Shown here in pieces: positions 1 through 5,242 of a DNA stretch of 5,242 nucleotides. Location: the NCBI GenBank assembly GCA_026392575.1, contig JAPLBU010000300.1, forward strand, positions 1-5,242, in the 5' to 3' direction. The position numbers and the translations under genes were made by a program. The first letter of the stretch is position 1. Each line of letters opens with the position of its first letter. Origin of the DNA: Actinomycetota bacterium. Lineage in GTDB: Bacteria; Actinomycetota; Actinomycetes; S36-B12. The notes under the pieces are model-generated. The model was not told the DNA's origin and searched no databases. It was given only the letters and a program-made list of their open reading frames with translations.

Positions 1-1447
1 CGGCGCCCGCACCTTCCAGTGCAGATCCCGACACCCCGACGGTCAGCGTCGGGCTGTTGGCCGTCATGGCCACGTTGACGAACTCGGTTGCCTCAGCGGT
101 GCTCGGCGCCGTCCCCTTGAGGGTCACCGTGGCGTAGGCGACGGAGCCGTCCTGCGAGACCGCAGAGGTGGCGGCCTGCGTCGCGCTGGCGGCATTGGCC
201 AACTCCTGTGCCTTGGCCTTCACCTCCGCCATGGCCTTCGTGGCCTCCCTGGTGTCCTTCGGGAGCGCGTGCGCGAACGCGGCGAGCTTCTTGGGGCTCG
301 CGGCTGCGAGCCCTGCGAGAGTCGTAGCGGGGAGTCGCGCGAAAGTATTGAGGTCACCGAATGCCGCGACGACCTTGTCGATGTCCGCCTTCGTCAGTCC
401 GACGAGGAAGGACAGTTCCTTGGGCGTGAGCTTCGCGAGCTTGTCGAGCGTCCCCTTGGACGAGGACGCCATCGACGCAAGGCCGGGCAGGGCCCGGGCC
501 ACTGCCGCGAGCTTCGCCGGGCTGGCCTTCGCCAGCGGGGCGATGTCCTTGAGCAGCGTCGCCGCCTGCTTCACCTGCTTCTTCGTCAGACCCGCGGCCT
601 TGGCCACGGCTGCAATCAGGGCGGCGAGCTGGGGATCGGCAGCCTCGGCTTTTGCCAGACCTGCCACGACCTTCTCGATGCCGCGTACCTCGGCCGGCAG
701 TTTCTTCGCGAACGCAGCGAGGTCGGACTTGGGCGTGTCAGCAAGTTCCTTGAGCACCGACCGCGGCAGGTGCGCGAACGAGTCGAGGCCGCCGATGGCC
801 GACAGTCCGGCCTCGATGTCAGCGGAACTCAGCCCGACGATGAAGTGGAGGTCGGCGGGCGTGATCGCCGCAAGGGCGGCCAGGTCAGCCTTCGGCAGTT
901 GCGCCAACTTGGCGATCTCGGGCAGGGCTCGGCCGAGGGCGGCCAGCTTCGCCGGGTCGGCCTTCTCCAGGGGTGCCAGCTCGTCCAGGAACTTCGCCGC
1001 CTCGTCGAGCTGGTCCTCCGGGATGCCCGTCTTCTTGCTCAGTTCCGAGCGGATCGCCTCGAGCACGGCAGCGCGCAGGTCCGTCGGTGTCGGCTTCGGG
1101 CACGTTGACCCGTAGTTCTTGCCGTAGGGGCCGACCACGCACGTGACGTAGTCCAGAGCAGCCAGTCGCTGCAGCGTCGGCTCGATCGCTGCCTTCGTGG
1201 CCTCGTCCGTGACGGCACCGCTGCGAGGGGCCCAGATCACCTGGACGGATGTCGTGTCCGTCGGCTTGCCCGCTAGTTCAGTGAGCAGGTCCTGCGCCGT
1301 CGTGGACTGGACGCCGGGCAGGGCGAAGCTGTCGTTGAACTTGCCTCCGAAGGCGCTGGCCGATGCACCGATGATGATCACCACAAGGAGCCACACGATC
1401 AGGGCTATCACGGGTCGGCGCACTGCCCAGCGGCTCACAGTCGCCAT
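1..1447 (-). CDS. MMPL/RND-family membrane transporter, N-terminal part (partial at left edge)
   Basis: The frame is open from an ATG at 1447 to the window edge (482 codons, no stop). MMPL proteins are RND-type exporters of lipids, siderophores or drugs in the cytoplasmic membrane. Residues 1-11 are basic (RWAVRRP), and about 12-33 form TM1, rich in I/V/L. The segment FALPGVQSTTAQDLL (41-55) fits the usual start of the first outer porter domain (a 'PG.qS..a..ll' pattern). SQDGSVAYATVTLKG (431-445) matches the conserved 'S.DG..A.v.V.l' strand that follows. Between them lies an insertion at about 119-422, rich in Ala, Leu and Lys and mostly helical by composition, containing two 115-residue tandem copies. 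Two cysteines (103 and 116) precede it. The remaining TM segments lie outside the window. It starts 48 bases after the permease stop, in the same frame, so the start must lie within that gap or just after it. ATG 1447 is preferred; GTG 1438 is possible, and no strong Shine-Dalgarno is visible. Last seen gene of the operon. MMPL assignment is fairly sure; substrate unknown. Confidence 0.85.
   Translation of the reverse strand, partial: MATVSRWAVRRPVIALIVWLLVVIIIGASASAFGGKFNDSFALPGVQSTTAQDLLTELAGKPTDTTSVQVIWAPRSGAVTDEATKAAIEPTLQRLAALDYVTCVVGPYGKNYGSTCPKPTPTDLRAAVLEAIRSELSKKTGIPEDQLDEAAKFLDELAPLEKADPAKLAALGRALPEIAKLAQLPKADLAALAAITPADLHFIVGLSSADIEAGLSAIGGLDSFAHLPRSVLKELADTPKSDLAAFAKKLPAEVRGIEKVVAGLAKAEAADPQLAALIAAVAKAAGLTKKQVKQAATLLKDIAPLAKASPAKLAAVARALPGLASMASSSKGTLDKLAKLTPKELSFLVGLTKADIDKVVAAFGDLNTFARLPATTLAGLAAASPKKLAAFAHALPKDTREATKAMAEVKAKAQELANAASATQAATSAVSQDGSVAYATVTLKGTAPSTAEATEFVNVAMTANSPTLTVGVSGSALEGAGA
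251..595 (-). repeat. Copy 2 of the duplicated 115-residue helical module in the MMPL outer loop
   Basis: This encodes residues 285-399 and is the partner of the copy at 686-1030. A linker of 30 residues (255-284, also Ala-rich) separates the two. Copy 2 carries the same four landmarks (APL-KASPAKLAA, TPKELSFLVGL, ADI, LAAFAHALP) and its own pair of the short motif at 302-321 and 377-396. The four short motifs in the whole insertion are therefore spaced 75, 70 and 75 residues apart, so the 115-residue unit may itself derive from an older, smaller duplication. The DNA is diverged, which argues against a recent duplication or an assembly artefact. Confidence 0.8.
686..1030 (-). repeat. Copy 1 of a duplicated 115-residue helical module in the MMPL outer loop
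   Basis: This stretch encodes residues 140-254 of the MMPL-family protein. It aligns without any gap to residues 285-399, offset by exactly 145 residues (435 bases). Shared landmarks are AxPL-KA-PAKLAA-RALP, the TP--L-F-VGL---ADI segment, F-A-LP and LAAFA--LP. A hand count gives about 53 identical positions out of 115. Within the copy, a roughly 20-residue motif of the form LA-L--A-PAKLAA-A-ALP occurs at 157-176 and, more loosely, at 232-251. Composition suggests amphipathic helices broken by LP and TP turns. I do not recognise it as a named domain. Confidence 0.8.
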
Positions 1448-1495
1448 AGTGCCGGAATTGTCGGCGCTCAGGGTCGCTTTGGTGTGGACGTGCTG
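1448..1495. other. Short gap between permease and MMPL genes
   Basis: This 48-base gap lies between the permease stop (TGA, complement of 1496-1498) and the MMPL start. I see no convincing terminator; the best inverted repeat, GCCG/CGGC around a 7-base loop, is too weak. I also see no clear Shine-Dalgarno before ATG 1447. The two genes are probably co-transcribed, and MMPL translation may depend on ribosomes arriving from the permease or on a weak site. Confidence 0.5.
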
Positions 1496-2248
1496 TCAGC
1501 TCGTGATGTCCTTCTGAGCGACGCGCGCCCAGGCGAGCGAGGCGAACCCCTGCCGCATGCTGTCGAAGAACATCGGGTTGCGGAACAGATCGGCGAACGA
1601 GGGCCAGTAGTGCACGGGCAGCCACGGATGGATCCAGTCCAGCTGCGAGATGCCGTCGAGGATCCACATGGCCGTCGAGATGATGGTGACCGTGATCATC
1701 GCCGCGATGGGCTGCTCGGTCAGCGTGGAGACGAACAGCCCGATCGCGGCAAGGCCGGCCAGGCATGCGGTGATGTACAGCACCGCCAGCGCCACGCGGC
1801 CGAGCGCCTCGACCAGCGGGATCTCATCGCCGGAGAGAAGGGTCACCGGCCCGAGCCCGAAGAAGATGCCGCCGGCGATGATGCCGGCCACCGTGACGAC
1901 CAGGACACCGACGAAGGCCCCGATGACGAGCGAGATGTACTTGATCACCAGAAGTCGCGTGCGCTGCACCGGAACGGTGAGCAGATAGCGCAGCGTGCCG
2001 GTGTTCGCCTCGCCCGCGATGGCATCGCCCGACAGCACGGCGACAGCAAGGGGAAGGAACAGCGCGAGCTCGATGGTCAGCGCCGACAGTGCGACGAAGA
2101 TCCCGTTCGAGGTCGCAGACGCGATGAAGCCGGTCCCGCGACCGCGGACGGCGGCGCGCACGAGGATGCCCGCCTGGTTGCGACGTCGACCGACGATGAG
2201 GTGCATCTCCGAGCCCAGGAGACGCAGCGATGCGTTAGCCGCTGACAT
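1496..2248 (-). CDS. ABC-2 type transporter permease, apparently lacking the first and last TM helices
   Basis: This 250-residue protein is the membrane half of an ABC-2 exporter whose ATPase is the upstream gene. ATG 2248 is chosen because it lies 6 bases after a strong GGAGG and gives an N-terminus of the family type (SLRLLGSEMHLIVGRRRNQ). The frame stays open upstream to 2389, but that part only shadows the ATPase. Family landmarks seen are SGDAIAGEANTGTLRYLLTVPV (about residues 73-94), FVSTLTEQPI (172-181), DWIHPWLP (204-211) and the C-terminal WAR-x-x-x-KDITS. Membrane-length hydrophobic stretches lie at about 49-73, 104-133, 148-174 and 179-198. Residues 1-48 and 199-250 hold none, although actinobacterial relatives, as I recall them, have a first helix just after RRRNQ and a last helix just before WAR. 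It overlaps the ATPase by 14 bases, indicating coupled translation. Substrate unknown. Confidence 0.85.
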   Translation of the reverse strand: MSAANASLRLLGSEMHLIVGRRRNQAGILVRAAVRGRGTGFIASATSNGIFVALSALTIELALFLPLAVAVLSGDAIAGEANTGTLRYLLTVPVQRTRLLVIKYISLVIGAFVGVLVVTVAGIIAGGIFFGLGPVTLLSGDEIPLVEALGRVALAVLYITACLAGLAAIGLFVSTLTEQPIAAMITVTIISTAMWILDGISQLDWIHPWLPVHYWPSFADLFRNPMFFDSMRQGFASLAWARVAQKDITS

Positions 2249-3173
2249 CGAAGCCCTCCCCGGTGAGGGACACGAACAAGTCCTCGAGGCTCGGTGCCTG
2301 GATGCTGAAGCCGCGCACGGCGACTTCTGCGTGGACGAGTGCAGCCACGATCCGCGCGGGGTCGATGTCTGACGGTGTTGCGCGGACACCAGTCGGCGTC
2401 ACGGCGATGTCGGCCAGGCCCAGGTCGCGCAGGACGGATGAGGCGCGCTCGACGTCGGTGGTGAGGACCTCAGCGACCGGTCGTGCACCACCGCGGACGT
2501 CGTCGAGGGTGCCCTGCGCCACGAGGCGGCCCTGTCGCATCACTCCCAGATGCGAGCAGACCTGCTCGACCTCGGAGAGGAGGTGGCTGGAGACGAGGAC
2601 GGTGGTGCCCTCGGATGCGAGCGAGGCGATGAGGGTGCGGACCTCGCGCGTGCCCTGCGGGTCGAGGCCGTTCGTCGGCTCGTCCAGGACGAGAAGTTCG
2701 CGAGGCATGAGCAGGGCTGCGGCGATGGCCAGCCGCTGGCGCATGCCGAGCGAATAGGCGCGGTACTTCTTGCCCGCTGCGGCCATCAGGCCGACGCGTT
2801 CGAGGGCGGCGTCGGTGCGCGCGCGACTGGTGCGCGGATCTGCGAAGCGATCGGCAGCATCAAGTCGCACAAGGTTGGCGCGTCCCGACAGGTAGGGATG
2901 GAAAGCCGGTCCTTCGACGAGCGAGCCCACCCGAGGCAGCACGGTCGACACGTGAGCGGGCATGTCCGAGCCGAGGACCTGGATCTCACCGGCCGAGGCC
3001 TGCACGAGTCCGAGCAGCATCCGGATGGTGGTCGTCTTGCCGGAGCCGTTCGGGCCCAAGAAGCCGTAGACCGAGCCGAGGGGGACGTCGAGGTCGATGC
3101 CGTCGACGGCCATCTGGCTGCCGAACTGCTTGGTCAGTCCCGAAGTGGCGACCGCAGCGGGTGCCAGGGTCAC
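2235..3173 (-). CDS. ABC transporter ATP-binding protein (ABC-2 exporter, BcrA/CcmA-like)
   Basis: This 312-residue ATPase should power the adjacent permease on the cytoplasmic side of the membrane. The nucleotide-binding domain is complete: Walker A GPNGSGKT (40-47), a Q-loop region with VEGPAFHPYLSGRANL (86-101) where Glu87 stands in the usual Gln place, signature SLGMRQR (141-147), Walker B LLVLDEPT (160-167), D-loop NGLD (168-171) and H-loop His197 in SSH. A Glu at the Q-loop position is, as I recall, common in this subgroup, so it is not taken as a defect. About 100 residues after the H-loop form the C-terminal extension, ending in the frequent SLEDLFVSLTG segment (295-304). The start is GTG 3173, which overlaps the stop of the LolA-like gene in a GTGA junction; the frame is open further upstream but would run inside that gene. 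The Shine-Dalgarno is weak, fitting translational coupling. Transported substrate cannot be read from the ATPase. Confidence 0.93.
   Translation of the reverse strand: MTLAPAAVATSGLTKQFGSQMAVDGIDLDVPLGSVYGFLGPNGSGKTTTIRMLLGLVQASAGEIQVLGSDMPAHVSTVLPRVGSLVEGPAFHPYLSGRANLVRLDAADRFADPRTSRARTDAALERVGLMAAAGKKYRAYSLGMRQRLAIAAALLMPRELLVLDEPTNGLDPQGTREVRTLIASLASEGTTVLVSSHLLSEVEQVCSHLGVMRQGRLVAQGTLDDVRGGARPVAEVLTTDVERASSVLRDLGLADIAVTPTGVRATPSDIDPARIVAALVHAEVAVRGFSIQAPSLEDLFVSLTGEGFDVSG
2254..2261 (-). promoter_or_regulatory. Ribosome binding site that fixes the permease start
   Basis: On the minus strand this reads GGGGAGGG. The GGAGG core ends 6 bases before ATG 2248 and lies within the last codons of the ATPase gene. 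It is the strongest Shine-Dalgarno in the operon and is the main reason for choosing ATG 2248 over longer open frames. Confidence 0.75.
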
Positions 3174-4288
3174 GAGGCGGCCAGCGCGGCGCCCAGCGTC
3201 GTGGGCGAAACCGCACCGATGGCGACGCGACCGTCGTCCGTGAGGATCGCGGTGAACAGGGTGCCCTCGAGGACCTTGCCGCTGCCCCATGCGCCGAACG
3301 TGGTCGGAAGCGACTGAAGCATCGACGCGGCCTGCGTGCCCGAATCGCTCGCCGGGGTGGAGTCCGTTCCAGCAAGGGCATCGGCGGGCACGGTCATGAT
3401 GGCGACGGTGCTCCAGCCGGTGCCGACGACCGTGGGCTTCGGCCCGTTGGGTGCATCAGTGGTCGGCTTCGTCATCGACCCTGCGGGATGCTCAGTGACG
3501 GTGGCACCGGCCGGGGGAGTGAAGGCGAAGAGAGCTGGATCGACGGCGCCAAAATCGACGGACGTGAAGCCGATCTCGAATGCGGGCTCCTGCATCTGCG
3601 TCGAGTAGACCTGCACGCGCAGGGGAACGAATGTCGCGCCATCCATGGCGATGACAACCTTGGCCACAAGCGTGTCGGATGACTTCGGGGTCAGGATCAG
3701 TTCGTAGACATCGCGACCGGCGACACGGTCCACACCGGACGTCGTGACTGCGGTGCTGCTGTCGATCGCGGCAAGAGCCTGTGTCGCAGCCTCCTGCGGA
3801 GTGCTGGGAAGCGAGACGTTCGCGGGGATTTCGGTCGAGGCGTCGCGGTCCGGCAGGACGTAGTGCTCGACCGTCCGGTCGGCATTCGAGTACGCCCAGA
3901 CGTCCTGGCCGTTGCGCACGATGTCGTACTCATCCGCATCGGCAAGCAGGGCGACGCGCGAGCCGCCTGCACCATCGCTCCAGACGCGCGCGGTGTTCGT
4001 GCCGCTCAGCATCGCCGTCGGACTCGCACCGCGGCTGCTGCTCATCGGCAGCTCTGGGAGGCCGAGGTCCGCTATGGCCTCGACGGTGCCGGACACGCTG
4101 GTGGCGTTCGGCGCCTGCGCCTGCACGAGCAGTTCCTGCGCCGTCAGGGGCGGCAGCCCGGAATCGGCGGACGCGGCCACCGATCCGACGAGGGTTCCCC
4201 CGACGATCAGGGCGACGAGGGTTGCGGGGACGGCCCAGCGCAGGCGGGGGTTTCGATCGAAGACGGTCACCCCTCCATCATGCGTCAT
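3170..4288 (-). CDS. Exported LolA/RseB-fold protein with C-terminal extension
   Basis: This is a protein of 372 residues if ATG 4288 is used. A basic stretch (RNPRLR, 12-17) and a hydrophobic segment (about 18-37) form a signal peptide or anchor, with a possible cleavage site ASA|DS after residue 41. There is no lipobox cysteine. Residues 48-270 look like the LolA/RseB beta fold, which binds lipid or lipoprotein acyl chains: SVSGTVEAIADLGLP (64-78), LSGTNTARVWSDG (94-106), YDIVRNGQDVWAYSNADRTVEHYVLP (121-146) and FAFTPPAGATVTEH (254-267). The tail from about 285 (VVGTGWSTVAI, then a GSGKVLEGTLFTAILTDDGRVAIGAVSP region) resembles the extra domain I associate with actinobacterial members. GTG 4354 and GTG 4270 are alternative starts; the GGAGGG before GTG 4270 abuts it, which is too close. 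The protein heads the operon, immediately before the ABC ATPase. Most actinobacteria lack a Lol outer-membrane target, so a lipid- or lipoprotein-handling role outside the cell is inference. Confidence 0.82.
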   Translation of the reverse strand: MTHDGGVTVFDRNPRLRWAVPATLVALIVGGTLVGSVAASADSGLPPLTAQELLVQAQAPNATSVSGTVEAIADLGLPELPMSSSRGASPTAMLSGTNTARVWSDGAGGSRVALLADADEYDIVRNGQDVWAYSNADRTVEHYVLPDRDASTEIPANVSLPSTPQEAATQALAAIDSSTAVTTSGVDRVAGRDVYELILTPKSSDTLVAKVVIAMDGATFVPLRVQVYSTQMQEPAFEIGFTSVDFGAVDPALFAFTPPAGATVTEHPAGSMTKPTTDAPNGPKPTVVGTGWSTVAIMTVPADALAGTDSTPASDSGTQAASMLQSLPTTFGAWGSGKVLEGTLFTAILTDDGRVAIGAVSPTTLGAALAAS

Positions 4289-4472
4289 GAGGCCCGAAAT
4301 GGCCACATTCGGCCAAGCTCCAGCAGTCGCGCGCCCTGTGGCTTCCTTCTTCACTCCGCGTTCGGATTCACCGCGCTGCTAGCCTGTCGCCGGCCGCATT
4401 TCAGGGGGAAACCGACGCCAACGTCGTGGTTCCTGCGTGTCACCGGGAATGTCGAATGTTGGATGGGAACAG
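4289..4472. promoter_or_regulatory. Divergent intergenic region between LolA-like operon and DUF1254 gene
   Basis: These 184 bases must carry the promoters for both directions, because the flanking genes are divergent. On the minus strand, GGAAC (complement of 4429-4433), 16 bases and GTT (complement of 4410-4412) resemble an ECF sigma-factor promoter; the pattern is short and could be chance. On the plus strand, TAGCCT (4380-4385) resembles an actinobacterial -10 box, but I see no -35 box at the right distance. Two small inverted repeats, at 4300-4315 (TGGCC, 6-base loop, GGCCA) and 4413-4426, could be operator sites. No RNA gene or terminator is evident. Confidence 0.45.
4413..4426. other. 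Small perfect inverted repeat, possible operator
   Basis: The arms CGACG and CGTCG flank a 4-base CCAA centre. The repeat fills most of the spacer between the putative ECF -35 and -10 elements on the minus strand, where a repressor would block the promoter. Short GC-rich palindromes are frequent by chance in this kind of genome, so support is weak. Confidence 0.25.
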
Positions 4473-5242
4473 ATGAGGAATCGCAGTCGGCTGGTCGGGA
4501 TCCTGGCTCTGGGGATCGCTCTTGCCACCATCGGGCAGGCACCAGCGGTGCAGGCAGTCGACCGTCCCGACCTCGTGAGCATCCGCAACCTTGCCCGAGA
4601 CGCCTACATCTGGGGGCTGGCACCGGAGTTCGTCTACCGATTCTCCCATTATCAGGAGCTCGTGAGTGCTCCGGTCAACACGCTGAAGTACGGGAACAAC
4701 GAGGCGGCGTGGAACAACAACGCCACCAATGCGGGGGATGCATCGGTCCTCTACATCAACGCCTTCATCGACTTCAACACCACGGGCGGTGCCCCCATGG
4801 TGCTCACCGTTCCGCCGACAACCGGTCAGTACTACGTGGCCAACTACCTGGACGCATTCGTCAATGGCATCGGCAGTATCGGCAACCGCACCACGCCGAC
4901 GAACGTGGCGACCTCGTACGTCCTTGTCAGCCCGACGGATCCGCTGGCCGACATGAAGACGGTCACGCTGAACGGCACGGTGTATCCGGTACTGGCCACC
5001 GACACTCAGCTGAACTGGCTGCTCATCCGGATCCGCGCGAACTCGCTCACCGCCGCTGCAGCGTCGACCTCGGTGGCAAGCGTCCGGCAGAACGTGGTCG
5101 ACGCGTTCGCGCTCAACAGCCTGAGCGACTTCGCCGCCAACGGCTACGCAGCGGTCTACCCGGCAAGCTTCGACAATGTCACTCCCAGCCCAGCGCAGTC
5201 GAAGCAGGCGCAGGCGTGGCAGTCTGCACCGACGAACGCCGT
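4473..5242 (+). CDS. Secreted DUF1254-family protein (partial at right edge)
   Basis: The frame is open for 256 codons from ATG 4473 to the edge. Residues 1-28 form a clear Sec signal peptide: MRNRSR, a hydrophobic core (LVGILALGIALATIG) and an AVQA|VD cleavage site. The mature part has DUF1254 features: ARDAYIWGLAPEFVY (41-55, the 'AYI.g.P.v..' opening), then a segment around 88-153 with GDASVLYINAFIDF, PMVLTVPPTTGQYYVANYLDAF and IGNRTTPT, followed by YVLVSP. In this family the segment usually reads as an N-x-D-T-Y-type aromatic motif, then 'P.vlsvP...gRYY...l.D...n'. A C-terminal DUF1214 domain often follows and would lie outside the window. Family members are exported, and their biochemical role is not established. 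GGATGG (4461-4466) is a weak Shine-Dalgarno. An in-frame ATG at 4449 would add eight residues before the signal peptide and is less likely. It is transcribed away from the transporter operon, so shared regulation is possible but unproven. Confidence 0.83.
   Translation, partial: MRNRSRLVGILALGIALATIGQAPAVQAVDRPDLVSIRNLARDAYIWGLAPEFVYRFSHYQELVSAPVNTLKYGNNEAAWNNNATNAGDASVLYINAFIDFNTTGGAPMVLTVPPTTGQYYVANYLDAFVNGIGSIGNRTTPTNVATSYVLVSPTDPLADMKTVTLNGTVYPVLATDTQLNWLLIRIRANSLTAAAASTSVASVRQNVVDAFALNSLSDFAANGYAAVYPASFDNVTPSPAQSKQAQAWQSAPTNA

Noticed and set aside
168..1115. Long plus-strand open frames (315 and 279 residues) opposite the MMPL gene
   Set aside because: They are antisense shadows of a GC-rich, Ala/Lys-repeat coding region; the translations are Ala/Ser- or Arg/Gly-rich without recognisable motifs, while the minus-strand frame has clear MMPL features.
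1450..1465. Weak inverted repeat GCCG/CGGC between the permease and the MMPL gene as a terminator
   Set aside because: The stem is only four base pairs and no T-run follows, so it is not a credible terminator.
1484..2245. Plus-strand open frame of 253 residues opposite the permease
   Set aside because: Its translation is almost entirely charged residues (D, R, E, Q, H) typical of a reverse-strand shadow of membrane-protein codons; the opposite strand encodes a recognisable permease.
2249..2389. N-terminal extension of the permease up to an ATG at 2389
   Set aside because: The 47 extra residues overlap the ATPase coding sequence in another frame and lack family similarity; ATG 2248 has a well placed GGAGG.
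3174..3290. N-terminal extension of the ABC ATPase up to 3290
   Set aside because: The extra residues are Arg/His/Gly-rich and lie inside the LolA-like gene; the GTG at 3173 gives a normal ATPase N-terminus and a GTGA junction.
2550..3317. Plus-strand open frame of 255 residues opposite the ATPase
   Set aside because: Antisense shadow; the minus strand has all the ABC ATPase motifs in order.
4446..4467. Imperfect GAATGT/GAATGT/GGATGG direct repeats before the DUF1254 start
   Set aside because: Very short, imperfect and overlapping the ribosome-binding region; likely chance.
1..5242. CRISPR array, tRNA or rRNA gene, insertion sequence
   Set aside because: No regularly spaced identical repeats, no cloverleaf-like or rRNA-like stretch and no transposase motif were seen; nearly all of the window is accounted for by five protein genes.

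Overview
The window is GC-rich (about two thirds by eye), with GTG starts, very tight gene overlaps and alanine-rich proteins. The best matches are to families common in Actinomycetota, so a high-GC actinobacterium is the most likely source. I cannot name a genus.

Layout. Four genes run leftward on the minus strand and look like one operon, in transcription order: (1) a secreted or membrane-anchored LolA/RseB-fold protein (4288-3170); (2) an ABC ATPase of the BcrA/CcmA-like ABC-2 exporter group (3173-2235), joined to gene 1 by a 4-base GTGA overlap; (3) its membrane partner, an ABC-2 type permease (2248-1496), overlapping gene 2 by 14 bases; (4) the N-terminal 482 codons of an MMPL/RND-type transporter (1447-1, running off the left edge), 48 bases downstream of gene 3. 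To the right, a 184-base divergent intergenic region separates the operon from a plus-strand gene (4473-5242, running off the right edge) that encodes a secreted DUF1254-family protein.

How the genes may work together. A lipid- or lipoprotein-binding fold on the outer face (LolA-like), an ABC-2 exporter and an MMPL transporter together suggest movement of a hydrophobic molecule, such as a lipid, glycolipid or lipophilic drug, across or out of the membrane. The grouping is seen in the sequence; the substrate and the cooperation are inference.

Most unusual points. First, the extracellular loop after TM1 of the MMPL protein carries a large Ala/Lys/Leu-rich insertion. It is built from a tandem duplication: two 115-residue copies align without gaps at a period of exactly 145 residues, with about 53 identical positions by hand count. 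Second, the permease reads as an intact frame but has no membrane-length hydrophobic stretch at either end, where relatives as I recall them have their first and last TM helices. Both genes that cross the window edges are partial only because of the window.
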